Positions 1 through 8,453 of a DNA stretch of 64,000 bases are shown in pieces (position 1 is the stretch's first letter; each line of letters starts with the position of its first letter). This DNA comes from ZC4RG30 sp963812195 (lineage in GTDB: Bacteria; Pseudomonadota; Gammaproteobacteria; Steroidobacterales; Steroidobacteraceae). The stretch is from the NCBI GenBank assembly GCA_963812195.1, contig CAWEUI010000010.1:37158-101157 (forward strand), in the 5' to 3' direction. Both the position numbers and the translations under genes were made by a program. The notes below the pieces were generated by a model. It did not search any database and was not told the DNA's origin. It saw nothing but the letters and a program-made list of their open reading frames with translations.

Positions 1-336
1 CAGGAACAGCGTGGTCGCCGTGCCCCAGGCTTTCCAGAACCCGCTCACCATCAGGCCCGGGCTGGCCATCTCTCCCCGGATGTACACGCCACAGGAGGTG
101 AGCAGCGACATCAGGTCCCCGGCGAACGCGCAGGCCGCCGCGATGGCGATGCCGGTGGTCGGCAACTGGATGGGTACGCTGCCACCACGGACCAGTACAC
201 CGTGGATCAGCCAGCCCACACCCGCGGAGCCGACCAGTACCAGGAACCACCGGTACAACACATAGCCGATGCGGCGCCGGCGCTCGCGCCGTGCAGCGCG
301 GCGGGCGGCACGACGGACACCCGTTACCGTAGCCAC
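1..336 (-). CDS. Partial membrane protein, unknown function
   Basis: The reading frame is open on the minus strand from a GTG at 336 to the left edge, giving 112 N-terminal residues. A strong ribosome-binding site (GGGAGGAG) lies about 7 bases upstream of the GTG. The first 24 residues are very rich in arginine. They are followed by a hydrophobic segment at about residues 25-48 and a second at about 60-85, so an inner-membrane protein with a cytoplasmic basic N-terminus is likely. No family is recognised. The C-terminus lies outside the window, so length and function cannot be judged. Confidence 0.6.
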   Translation of the reverse strand, partial: MATVTGVRRAARRAARRERRRRIGYVLYRWFLVLVGSAGVGWLIHGVLVRGGSVPIQLPTTGIAIAAACAFAGDLMSLLTSCGVYIRGEMASPGLMVSGFWKAWGTATTLFL

Positions 337-505
337 AGCGCCTCTCCTCCCACCTGGATGGACAGGACAGTTCTAAGCCGCCGGCCGCAGCCCGACAATG
401 TGGCTGGGCAGCGACGTCGCGGCTTTTGTGATCGGCTTCGCGCCGGATCGGGGCTATGGCAAATGCCCAGGGCACTGCCCGGGACCGGCGCCTCAGCGCC
501 GCGGG

Positions 506-1837
506 CTAGCCGTCTCCACCGGTGGGCACGGCTTCGAGCATATGCACCACCGCATCATTGCCGGCGGATTGGGCCAGCTCCAGCGGTGTATGCCCATCGC
601 CGTCCATGATCGACGGGTCGGCATGCGCACGCAGCAAGGTCGCCACGATATCCCGCAAACCGTACTGCGAGGCCAGCAGCAGCGGCGCACTGCCATCCTC
701 GTTGCGGGCATCCACGCGTGCGCCGGCACCGATCAGCATTGTCACCAGCTCCTCATCACCGGAAAGCGTCGCCTTCAACAGCGGCGTGTCGCCGGTCAGA
801 TCGGCCGCGTTGGGGTCGGCCTTCGCGGCCAGCAACAGGCGGGCGGCTTGCAGACGCCGCGCGGTGGCCGCCGACTCGCTGCTCTTCTGCGCGGGCCGGA
901 AGATGAGCCGCCGCACGGCCTTCTGGTCCTGGCTCAGCGCCAGCCCGATACCGACCACCATCAATTCGTACTCGCTCTTGCCGGCCGCGATGGTCAGCGC
1001 CGTGTCGCCAGCCGCATTGCGCGCGTTGACGTCCAGACCCGCGGCCAGCAGCGCGGCCAGCGCGGTAACGTGGTGGCGCTTGGCCGCCAGCATCAGCAAT
1101 GTGTTGCCATCGGCATCGACGTAGTCCGTGCGCGCGCCCTGCGCCAGCACTGCGCGGAACAGGCCCGGTGCTGGCAGCTCCACGGCCTGTACCAGCGACA
1201 TCGAACCCGGCTTCACCACCGGCTCCAGTTCCAGCAATTTCCGCAGCACCTGATCGCGCCCGGTGACCGAGGCGGCAAGGGTTGCGCCGTGCTCGAGCAG
1301 ATACTGCGCCGCCGCCCAATGGCGCGACTCCAGCGCGGCATCCAGCGCGGTGTAGCCGCCGGCCGGGCGCTTGTAGTCCACTGGCTCGCCCGGCGTCAGG
1401 AACAGCTGCAGCAGCTCCACCTTGCCATTGCCGGCCGCCGCGAACAGCAGCCGCGAGCCATTGGCATCGGTCTCGTTGCGATCGGCGCCCGCGCTGAGCA
1501 GCTGGCGTGCGATCTGCGAGGAACCGGTGGCCACCGCGATACGCAGCGCGGTGACGCGATTGCGCCCCATGCGCGTATCGACGCGGGCATGCGCATCAAG
1601 CAGCCGCTGCGCGGCCTCCGGCTTGCCGCTGGCCGAGGCGTACATCAGCGCAGTGATGCCGTGCTCGTCACTGGCATCGACGCTCGCGCCGCCGGCCAAT
1701 GCGGCCTCCAGCCGCTGCACATCGCCATGCTCGGCGGCGTCGAGCAGGTCGGTGTTGGCGTCGGCGCAGGCCAGCCGCGCAAAGGCCAGCAACGGCAGGG
1801 CCAGTACGATCACGCCCGGATTTGCGCGAAGTGTCAT
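506..1837 (-). CDS. Exported ankyrin-repeat protein
   Basis: This 443-residue protein starts with a hydrophobic signal peptide (about residues 1-25) ending near an A-C-A site, so it is probably periplasmic. The rest is a series of ankyrin repeats with the usual D-x-x-G-x-T-x-L pattern, for example near residues 56-84, 255-285 and 365-440, with a less regular stretch in the middle. Ankyrin repeats bind proteins, and the partner is unknown. The ATG overlaps the stop of the TonB-like gene upstream (ATGA), so the two are probably translationally coupled and may work together. The start was chosen for the signal peptide and this overlap. A longer upstream reading in the same frame is an artefact. 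Confidence 0.85.
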   Translation of the reverse strand: MTLRANPGVIVLALPLLAFARLACADANTDLLDAAEHGDVQRLEAALAGGASVDASDEHGITALMYASASGKPEAAQRLLDAHARVDTRMGRNRVTALRIAVATGSSQIARQLLSAGADRNETDANGSRLLFAAAGNGKVELLQLFLTPGEPVDYKRPAGGYTALDAALESRHWAAAQYLLEHGATLAASVTGRDQVLRKLLELEPVVKPGSMSLVQAVELPAPGLFRAVLAQGARTDYVDADGNTLLMLAAKRHHVTALAALLAAGLDVNARNAAGDTALTIAAGKSEYELMVVGIGLALSQDQKAVRRLIFRPAQKSSESAATARRLQAARLLLAAKADPNAADLTGDTPLLKATLSGDEELVTMLIGAGARVDARNEDGSAPLLLASQYGLRDIVATLLRAHADPSIMDGDGHTPLELAQSAGNDAVVHMLEAVPTGGDG

Positions 1838-2238
1838 GGTTTGAACTCCACCTTGACCGACATCAGCACCAGCTTGTGCAGCGGATTCTTGAATTCGTAA
1901 GTCTTCGCGGCGTCCAGTGCCGCCAGCCCGAAGTCCTGGCCCGGCGGCGACTCGGAGACGACCTGCGCCTCCAGTACCTGGCCCATGTCGTTGACCAGCA
2001 GATCGACCACGACCACACCGCCGACGCCGGCCTTCTTCGCCCGCGCCGGATAGTGCTCGGCCGGAGTGTCGCCGGCCACCTGCGCAAACTCCTTGAGCTG
2101 TTTGCCGCTGACGCGCACCGCATTGGGCTGCACGATCTTGCCGGTTTCCAGCAGGTAGCCCGGACGTGCAGTGGACTGCCCGGCAAGGCAGGTTGCCGCC
2201 AGCATCAGACCAGTAAACAGCAGGATGATTCGCTTCAT
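1834..2238 (-). CDS. Periplasmic TonB C-terminal-domain protein
   Basis: The 134-residue product has a signal peptide (about residues 1-19) and then a single TonB/TolA C-terminal-like fold. The pattern G-Q-V-x-x-A-x-V-V-x-S-x-P-P followed by L-D-A-A-K and a late F-x-N-P is typical of this domain. The long proline-rich spacer and membrane anchor of a true TonB are missing, so it is more likely a small periplasmic protein with the TonB fold than an energy transducer. Its stop overlaps the start of the ankyrin-repeat gene, forming a two-gene operon. Confidence 0.75.
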   Translation of the reverse strand: MKRIILLFTGLMLAATCLAGQSTARPGYLLETGKIVQPNAVRVSGKQLKEFAQVAGDTPAEHYPARAKKAGVGGVVVVDLLVNDMGQVLEAQVVSESPPGQDFGLAALDAAKTYEFKNPLHKLVLMSVKVEFKP

Positions 2239-2268
2239 CAGACCCCGGACCCCTTGCGAGCAGGACCC

Positions 2269-2499
2269 CTATTCTGCGGTGCGAGAGGCAGTCGGCGCCA
2301 CGTCGGCGGGCACCTGCTGCGGCAGCAGTTGCAACGCCTGGCGGGCCGCGGGTCCGGCGGTTTCGCCATGCGGCAGCACGGCGTACAGCGCGAGCTTGCG
2401 CATGGCGCCGCTGGCCAGCGGCAGGCGCCGCAGACGTCCCTCGGCAATGTCCAGGGCCACCAGATGCGCGGGCAGCCATGCATAGGCCAGGCCGGCCAC
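2269..2499 (-). pseudogene. Remnant of a LysR-type regulator (C-terminal end)
   Basis: About 76 residues resemble the end of the LysR substrate-binding domain: a G-L-A-Y-A-W-L-P motif, an acidic segment with G-R-L, and an L-Y-A-V-x-P-H-G strand. The similarity begins abruptly, with an in-frame stop at 2509-2511, about 10 bases before the oppositely oriented thpR start. The helix-turn-helix and most of the effector domain are therefore absent. I read it as a decayed gene rather than a small functional protein. The family call rests on short motifs only. Confidence 0.5.
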
Positions 2500-2519
2500 G
2501 CACCCGTATCATCGCCGCC

Positions 2520-3056
2520 GTGAACAAGGAGCGTCTGTTCTTTGCGCTGCGTCCCGACGCGCCCGGCGCAGCGCGCATTCATCAGTTCACGATGGAACTG
2601 CGCGCTGCACTGGGACTTGCGGGGCGCGCGCTGGCGGTGGAGCGGCTGCACCTGACGTTGTGCTTCCTCGGTGATTACACGCCGGCGTCACCGGAGCTGG
2701 TGGCTGCCGCACAGCGCGCGGCGCGCGGCCTGCACCAAGCGCCCTTCGAGTTGCGTTTCGACCAGGCGATGAGCTTTGCGCGTCCTGGCCAGGCACCGCT
2801 GGTGTTGTGCCAGAAGGAACCATGCGCGCCGCTGATGCAGCTGCACGCGGATCTGCGCGATGCGCTGGCAGCAAGCGGCCACTTCGAACTCGAAACGCGC
2901 GAATTCCAGCCGCATGTGACGCTGCTCTACGACGTGCAACAGGTGCCGCCGCGTGACATTGCCCCCATCGCATGGCAGGTGAGCGAATTCCTGCTGGTGC
3001 GCAGCCTGATCGGGCAGGGCCGGCACGAAGTAGTGGGCCGCTACCGGCTGGGCTGA
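2520..3056 (+). CDS. thpR: RNA 2',3'-cyclic phosphodiesterase (ThpR/LigT family)
   Basis: The product, 178 residues from the GTG at 2520, belongs to the 2H phosphoesterase superfamily, whose bacterial ThpR members open 2',3'-cyclic phosphates on RNA ends. Both catalytic signatures are visible: H-L-T-L at residues 44-47 and H-V-T-L at 132-135, with the usual spacing. The N-terminus (E-R-L-F-F-A-L-R-P) matches the family. An in-frame extension to 2478 exists but would add residues not found in the family. The 3' end overlaps the convergent peptidase gene by 16 bases. Confidence 0.88.
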   Translation: MNKERLFFALRPDAPGAARIHQFTMELRAALGLAGRALAVERLHLTLCFLGDYTPASPELVAAAQRAARGLHQAPFELRFDQAMSFARPGQAPLVLCQKEPCAPLMQLHADLRDALAASGHFELETREFQPHVTLLYDVQQVPPRDIAPIAWQVSEFLLVRSLIGQGRHEVVGRYRLG

Positions 3057-5176
3057 TCCGCCGGCACGGCAAGCCCGGTCCAGTGGGCGATGAACGCCCA
3101 CATGTCCGTGTATTCGGCGATCTGCTTGTCCGTGGGTTTGCCCGAGCCATGGCCGGCGCGCGTCTCGATGCGCGCCAGATGCGGCTTGTCGCCGATGTCG
3201 GCGGCCTGCAGCGCCGCCACGTACTTGAAGGTATGGCCCGGCACGACGCGGTCATCGGTGTCGGCGGTGGTGGCCATGATGGCCGGATACTGCTCGCCGG
3301 AATGGATGTTGTGATAGGGCGAGTAGGCGCGCAGCACCTTGAAATCCGCCGCCTTGCCCGGGTCGCCGTAGTCGTCGACCCAGTAGCGTCCCGCGGTGAA
3401 CAGGTTGAAGCGCAGCATGTCCATCACGCCGACCTGCGGCAACGCGGCCGCGAACAGGTCGGGGCGCTGATTGACCACCGCGCCCACCAGCAGCCCGCCA
3501 TTGGAGCCGCCGCGGATGGCCAGCTTGTCCTTCGTGGTGATGCCCTGCGAGATCAGGTACTCGGCGGCCGCGATGAAATCATCGAACACGTTCTGCTTGT
3601 GGGTGAGCCGGCCGGCATCGTGCCAGGCCTTGCCGTACTCGCCGCCGCCGCGGATGTTGGGCAGTGCGAACACGCCGCCCATCTCCACCCATTCCAGAAC
3701 GCCGGGACTGAAGGCGGGCGTCATCGAGATGTTGAAGCCGCCGTAGGCATACAACTGGGTGGGCACGCCGCCATCGAACTTCTGCCCCCTGCGATACAGC
3801 AGGAACATCGGAATCCGCGTGCCGTCCCTTGAGGTGTAGAAACGCTGCTCGAGCGTGAACTCATCGGGCTTGAACGCGACCTTCGGTGCCGCGAAAGGCG
3901 TCACTTCGCCGGTGTCGCTGTCGTAGTGGAAGATCATGGTCGGCACGTTGAAGCTGGAGAAGGAGAAGAACGTCTCCGGATCGCCGGCCTCGCCGCCGAA
4001 ACCGCTCACGCTGCCGATGCCGGGCAGTGGCACCGTACCCAGCGGCTTGCCGTCCAGCGCAAAGCGGCGCACCTCGCTCTTCGCGTCCACCAGATAGGAC
4101 ACCAGCAATACCTTGCCGACCAGCGAGGCGCTGTCGATGGTGGAAGCCGCCTGCGGCACGATCTCGCGCGGACCCTCGCCGGGATGCGCCGCGTCGAAAG
4201 CCACGATGCGCTGCAGCGGCGCATCCTTGTTGGTGACGAAGTAAAGGATGTCCCCGGTGGAGCCGGCCAGCGCCCAGTTGTATTGGAGGCCCTTGACCAG
4301 CGTGAACGGCTTCGCATCGGGTCGGCGCAGGTCCTGCAAGGTGACCTCATAGCGATCATCGGTGCCCTGTGCCGAATAGATGACCAGCCAGGCGCCGTCG
4401 TCGGTGACTTGCGCCGAGTTGTTCAGCAACGGCCGGTCCGGCGTGGCGTAGATGAGCCTGTCCTCGGACTGCGGCGTGCCCAGGCGGTGAAAGCAGACCT
4501 GCTGGTTCTCGTTCAGCGCCTGGTACGTCGCGCCCTCGGCCGGCTCGGGAAAGCGCGAATAGAACACACCGGAGCCGTCACGCGCCCAGGCAATGCCCGT
4601 GAACTTCGCCCATTTGATCTCGTCGGGCAGCTTCGCGCCGGTGGCCACATCCAGGAAACGAATGGTGCGCCAGTCCGTGCCGCCGTCCTGTATGGCGTAG
4701 GCCAGCCTGCCGCCATCGTGCGAGGGCTGCCACTCGGCCAGCGCCGTGGCGCCGTCCTGCGCCCAGGTATTCGGGTCCAGCAGTTCGCGGGGCTTGCCGG
4801 CAAGCCCGCTGCGCACGTACAGCACGGCCTGGTTCTGCAGGCCGGTGTTGTGGGCATAGAAGTAGTTGCTGCCGGCCTTGTCCGGCACGCCGAAGCGCTC
4901 GTAATTCCACAGCTCGGACAGGCGCTTGCGGATGGTTTCCCGCCCCGGCAGGGTGGCCAGGTAGGCATCGGTCACCTGGTTCTGCGCGGTGACCCAGGCG
5001 CGCACCTTCGGGTCCGTGCGCACATCGTGCTCGAGCCAGCGGTACGGGTCGGCGATGCGTTCGCCGAAGTGCGTTTCCACCACCGAATCGCGCTCGGTGT
5101 GCGGGTATTTGAGCGGCGCTGCCATCGCCATGGTCGTGATCAGCAAGCCGCCGGTCCAGGCCGCAATTCTGTCCAT
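3041..5176 (-). CDS. Prolyl oligopeptidase, S9A family
   Basis: A 711-residue serine peptidase that cleaves after proline in short peptides. It has an N-terminal signal-like segment (about residues 1-19), a beta-propeller domain to about residue 430 and an alpha/beta-hydrolase domain. The triad is visible: Ser558 in G-G-S-N-G-G, Asp near 641 in T-D-D-R-V-V-P and His676 in A-G-H-G-S-G. The start of the mature protein (Y-P-x-T-x-R-D-S-V-V-E-T-x-F-G) is the classical prolyl endopeptidase opening, and length is as expected. The signal peptide suggests a periplasmic location. Confidence 0.92.
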   Translation of the reverse strand: MDRIAAWTGGLLITTMAMAAPLKYPHTERDSVVETHFGERIADPYRWLEHDVRTDPKVRAWVTAQNQVTDAYLATLPGRETIRKRLSELWNYERFGVPDKAGSNYFYAHNTGLQNQAVLYVRSGLAGKPRELLDPNTWAQDGATALAEWQPSHDGGRLAYAIQDGGTDWRTIRFLDVATGAKLPDEIKWAKFTGIAWARDGSGVFYSRFPEPAEGATYQALNENQQVCFHRLGTPQSEDRLIYATPDRPLLNNSAQVTDDGAWLVIYSAQGTDDRYEVTLQDLRRPDAKPFTLVKGLQYNWALAGSTGDILYFVTNKDAPLQRIVAFDAAHPGEGPREIVPQAASTIDSASLVGKVLLVSYLVDAKSEVRRFALDGKPLGTVPLPGIGSVSGFGGEAGDPETFFSFSSFNVPTMIFHYDSDTGEVTPFAAPKVAFKPDEFTLEQRFYTSRDGTRIPMFLLYRRGQKFDGGVPTQLYAYGGFNISMTPAFSPGVLEWVEMGGVFALPNIRGGGEYGKAWHDAGRLTHKQNVFDDFIAAAEYLISQGITTKDKLAIRGGSNGGLLVGAVVNQRPDLFAAALPQVGVMDMLRFNLFTAGRYWVDDYGDPGKAADFKVLRAYSPYHNIHSGEQYPAIMATTADTDDRVVPGHTFKYVAALQAADIGDKPHLARIETRAGHGSGKPTDKQIAEYTDMWAFIAHWTGLAVPADQPSR

Positions 5177-5183
5177 ATGACGT

Positions 5184-5858
5184 TCAGGCGGCCATCAGAT
5201 CGTGCGTCCGCCCTCCGATGGAATCGATGTGCCGCAGTTTACTCGTGCTGCCGCACCGGTAGAAGCGTCGCAGCGCGGTAATCGCAGCCCGGCGCAGTGC
5301 CGGACGATTCGACAGCAGGGCGGCTTCCAGTTTCGCGCAGAAGCGCGCGGCATAGCGCGTCGCGGCCACATAGAGCTGCTGGCGCGCCGGCGGCAGCCGC
5401 GGGTCGACCCGTGTGCGTTCGAACAGCGCGGGATGCACCTCACGCGGCCGATGGCCGGGATGTTGCGCGCGCAGCAGCCACAGCGTGGCGATGTACTTGT
5501 CCACCTCGCCCTGGATTTCCAGTTCGAGTTGCGACACGCCGCGCGAGTGCCCGGCGTTCCACATCAGGTAGGTGAAGTGACTGACGCCCTCCAGCGCGGT
5601 CCAGAAGTCGGCGATGTTGCCGCTGCTCAGCTCGCGCAGCGGATCGCGCTCGGCCAGGCGCCGCAGCACGGCGGCGTCGATGTACAGCCCGAGGCGGCAG
5701 GAGCGACGCTGCTGGATGAGCACCAGTTCCTCATCGGCGGCGGCCGCGCGCCGCGAACGCGGCAACTCAGATCGATCGGTGAGCAGGAAATCGCGCACGT
5801 CATGGCCGCTGCGCGCGTCGTAGATGGTCTCCAGCAGATGCTGCACGGGGCGCAGCAT
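5184..5858 (-). CDS. Conserved hypothetical protein, 224 aa
   Basis: Family not recognised. The protein is soluble, rich in arginine and alanine and predicted largely helical, with no signal peptide or membrane segment. A central motif with N-x-x-D-F-W-x-A-L-E-G-V-S-H-F-T-Y-L-M-W-N looks conserved in character (aromatic-rich with paired His and Trp) and could be a binding core. It lies 6 bases downstream of another unknown gene on the same strand, so the two are very probably co-transcribed and functionally linked. GC-rich coding bias like its neighbours supports a real gene. Confidence 0.7.
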   Translation of the reverse strand: MLRPVQHLLETIYDARSGHDVRDFLLTDRSELPRSRRAAAADEELVLIQQRRSCRLGLYIDAAVLRRLAERDPLRELSSGNIADFWTALEGVSHFTYLMWNAGHSRGVSQLELEIQGEVDKYIATLWLLRAQHPGHRPREVHPALFERTRVDPRLPPARQQLYVAATRYAARFCAKLEAALLSNRPALRRAAITALRRFYRCGSTSKLRHIDSIGGRTHDLMAA

Positions 5859-5864
5859 GGCGCT

Positions 5865-6485
5865 TCAGCTTTGCAGCAACGACACCGGCGCCGGCTGTAC
5901 ACCGAGCTGGTGCAGCAACCCTTCGGCGCGCCGGCTGCCGGTCTTCAGCCAGATCTCGTACAGGCGCAGGATGTCGCTGGAGGTCCACACCCGCGCCGAA
6001 TCGGCGATCTCGCCGAGGGCATCGACCACCGACTGGAATTTGCGCGCCAGCTCGCCGAACACCTCGCACAGTGCGCGTCGCGGACCGCTGACCGGTGCCG
6101 TGGCAAGTGTTCCGTAGGCGCGGCCGCCCATGGCGATGTGGTAGTCCACGTCCACCAGCCGCCGCTCGAAGCCATGCGAGAAGAAGCCGGCCACGAACAG
6201 CGAGACATCGCCCAGGCGCTGCAGGATGGCAGCGCGCTGCGCGGGCGTGGGTGCGTCGCCGGCCTGGGCCAGCAATTCGGCCAGGCTCACCCAGCGCTGC
6301 CCGGGCCGGGTGTCGCCGTGCGAGACCTCGGTACGCGAGTACAGGGTCAGCAGGCTGACCACATAGTGTGCAGTGTGCTCATCCAGCGACACATTCTGGT
6401 GCGTGAGCGCCTCGTCCAGCGCGTCGCGAAAGAATTCCGTCAGGTTGCTGACGGGAGATACCATGCTGCTGTCGGCTCTTTGCAT
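5865..6485 (-). CDS. Conserved hypothetical protein, 206 aa
   Basis: Family not recognised. The protein is soluble and mostly helical, with an N-terminal stretch (S-N-L-T-E-F-F-R-D-A-L-D-E-A) and a central region containing R-R-L-V-D-V-D-Y-H-I-A-M-G-G-R-A-Y. The start at 6485 is preferred because GAGGT lies about 8 bases upstream. A second ATG at 6464 has a weaker site. It is the first gene of a two-gene unit, with 6 bases to the next gene. It is divergent from the CheD-like gene, so the gap at 6486-6629 probably holds promoters for both directions. Confidence 0.7.
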   Translation of the reverse strand: MQRADSSMVSPVSNLTEFFRDALDEALTHQNVSLDEHTAHYVVSLLTLYSRTEVSHGDTRPGQRWVSLAELLAQAGDAPTPAQRAAILQRLGDVSLFVAGFFSHGFERRLVDVDYHIAMGGRAYGTLATAPVSGPRRALCEVFGELARKFQSVVDALGEIADSARVWTSSDILRLYEIWLKTGSRRAEGLLHQLGVQPAPVSLLQS

Positions 6486-6629
6486 GCTCTACCTCGACTC
6501 ATCGGGCGCGGAATCATTGCTACGCCATTTTCTGTCCCATAACGCCACATCGCATCACAGTTTGAATCGATGCAACCGGCGTGCCGGACCCGTATCATCT
6601 GGCAGCCAACGGCAAGGAGTGCTGACCAG

Positions 6630-7115
6630 GTGACGGATTCCACACAACCGCGCATCAACACGCCCGTGATCGTTCCGGTCGACCAGTACACCGTGGTCGC
6701 CGACGACCGGCTGCTGTGCGCCCGCCTCGCGGGCAGCTTCGCGGTGTGCATCAGCGACGAGGTGTTCGAGGGCGGTGCCCTGCTGCACATGCAGGCCGGG
6801 CGACCGGGCAAGGCCACCGACGCGGAGCTCACCGACAACACCTTGTCGATGGACCTGCTGCTGCTGGATCGGTGCCTCGTGGAACTGCGCGCGATCGAAC
6901 CGCAGGCAAAGCATTGGCAGGCGCGCTTCTTCGGCCATGCGGATCCCAATGCCGGTGGCCAGGAGCGCCTGCTGGGTCTGCGCGCCTTTTTCGAGGCGGC
7001 ACTGGAAGACGCCGGCATAGGCATGGCCGGTGGCAGTGTGTTCGAGGGCGCCCCGCAATTGCTGAGTTTCCGGCCGGCGCTGCGTCAGCTGCGCTGCGAA
7101 GCCGAAGCCGTCTAG
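6630..7115 (+). CDS. CheD-like protein lacking the catalytic cysteine
   Basis: The 161-residue product follows the fold pattern of CheD, the glutamine deamidase of chemotaxis receptors. It has a strand ending in L-A-G-S-F-A-V-C, then G-G-A-L-L-H with the family histidine, a long helix and a C-terminal helix-turn resembling the N-x-x-x-A-R...G segment. In CheD the strand reads G-S-C-V-A-V, so the catalytic Cys is Phe here and deamidase activity is doubtful. The GTG start at 6630 has AAGGAG about 10 bases upstream. No chemotaxis genes are nearby. The assignment is by pattern only. Confidence 0.5.
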   Translation: MTDSTQPRINTPVIVPVDQYTVVADDRLLCARLAGSFAVCISDEVFEGGALLHMQAGRPGKATDAELTDNTLSMDLLLLDRCLVELRAIEPQAKHWQARFFGHADPNAGGQERLLGLRAFFEAALEDAGIGMAGGSVFEGAPQLLSFRPALRQLRCEAEAV

Positions 7116-7242
7116 ACAGAATCCCGACACCTGCTGCGACAGTCACAGCGCGGGCGCGCAAGCGCGCCGCTGCTTCACATCCGGTTCAGGTGCGCGCCGA
7201 TATGGTCTGGCCCCGGCGATATACATCGCAATGGAGGTTGAT

Positions 7243-7857
7243 ATGCGCAAGGCGCTGGCATTACCCGCATTGGCCGCACTGGCGCTGACAGGCCCGGTGA
7301 TGGCAGGGACTTTCAGTTACAACATGCTGGAGCTCGGGCTCATCGGCGACAACATCGACGATCCCCATGGCAACGAGGATCTGCAGGGATCCGGTGCCAG
7401 CATCGCCGGTAGCTGGGAGTTCGGCCCGAGCACGTTCGGCTTCGCGAGCCTCAGCGGCACGGACTACCAGTACCAGCACTACAGCGACAGCGACTTCACG
7501 GCTGGCCACATCGAAGGGGGGCTGGGCTTTCATTTCCCGTTGAGTTCCCGGGTCGATCTGGTCAGTGCTATCTCATTGCAGCGCCTGCGCCTGGAAGACA
7601 CCTTCAACAACACCCTGAACGAGAATGGCTATGGCCTCAAGTTCGGCCTGCGTGGCCTGATTGGCCAGCGCCTGGAGTGGACCGCCCGGGTGAACTACGA
7701 TGACTACCGCGACATCGGGGACGACACCTCCTGGACGGCGGGCTTTCGCTACTACTTCACGCCGCTGTTCGCGCTGGGCCTGGATGTCGGCAGCACGGAC
7801 AAGAACGAAGCCAATGCCCTGATCGGCTTCCGGTGGGACTTCGGCAACCGCCGGTGA
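7243..7857 (+). CDS. Outer-membrane beta-barrel protein
   Basis: A 204-residue exported protein with a signal peptide ending P-V-M-A (about residues 1-21). It is followed by alternating hydrophobic/polar strands rich in Gly, Tyr and Asp and a terminal aromatic strand (G-F-R-W-D-F-G). This is the pattern of a small 8- to 10-strand barrel, and it loosely resembles the Ax21-type proteins of Xanthomonads. The ATG at 7243 has GGAGG about 5 bases upstream. The next gene is a paralogue 36 bases away, so the pair arose by tandem duplication and is probably one operon with the peroxidase gene. Function unknown. Confidence 0.75.
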   Translation: MRKALALPALAALALTGPVMAGTFSYNMLELGLIGDNIDDPHGNEDLQGSGASIAGSWEFGPSTFGFASLSGTDYQYQHYSDSDFTAGHIEGGLGFHFPLSSRVDLVSAISLQRLRLEDTFNNTLNENGYGLKFGLRGLIGQRLEWTARVNYDDYRDIGDDTSWTAGFRYYFTPLFALGLDVGSTDKNEANALIGFRWDFGNRR

Positions 7858-7892
7858 CCATGCTCAATTTCGATGACAGCAGAGGTAAACGA

Positions 7893-8453
7893 ATGAACAA
7901 ACTGGCAAGGGCTTGTGTCGCGGTGGCGTGCGTTGCATGCGCCCCGGCGATGGCCGGAGACTTCAGCTACCACTACATCGATGCCGGCCTGGTGATTGGC
8001 GATGCCGCCGGCAGCAATGACGGCAAGGGGCCGGCCGTGGCGATCTCCGCGGACATGCCGCAGCTCTACCAGAACGCCACCGTGTTCGGTGGTGCCCGTT
8101 ATCTGGATTTCGATGGTGGGCATCTGCTCAACGTGGAAGGCGGCCTGGGCTATCACATGCCGCTGGCCAGCGTGGTCGACTTTACCGGCGGCGTGGCGCT
8201 GGAATTGAACAAGTACAGTGGTGGCGGTGGATCTGATCTGGGCTTCGGCCTCAACGCCGGCGTCAGGGCCCGCCCGTTCGCACCCCAGTGGGAGCTGGAT
8301 GGCGGGCTCAAGTACGTGGACATCGGGCACTACAGCGACACCAGCGTGGTGCTCGGTACGCGTTACTCGTTCCAGCCGGGCATGTCGGCAGGCATCGAGC
8401 TGGCCAGCGGCGACATCGATTACTGGACGCTGTCGGTGCGCTGGGATTTGTGA
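7893..8453 (+). CDS. Outer-membrane beta-barrel protein, paralogue
   Basis: The 186-residue product has a signal peptide ending A-P-A-M-A and a mature start (D-F-S-Y-H-Y) that matches the preceding gene (T-F-S-Y-N-M). Amphipathic strands run to a final S-V-R-W-D-L, a typical outer-membrane insertion end. Sequence similarity is low overall but the architecture is the same. The ATG at 7893 was chosen for the signal peptide, and AGAGGT lies just upstream. The stop overlaps the GTG of the glutathione peroxidase gene (GTGA), indicating co-translation. Confidence 0.75.
   Translation: MNKLARACVAVACVACAPAMAGDFSYHYIDAGLVIGDAAGSNDGKGPAVAISADMPQLYQNATVFGGARYLDFDGGHLLNVEGGLGYHMPLASVVDFTGGVALELNKYSGGGGSDLGFGLNAGVRARPFAPQWELDGGLKYVDIGHYSDTSVVLGTRYSFQPGMSAGIELASGDIDYWTLSVRWDL

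Noticed and set aside
398..5281. Long plus-strand frames opposite the ankyrin and peptidase genes
   Set aside because: They are antisense shadows of GC-rich genes, with no motifs or ribosome sites.
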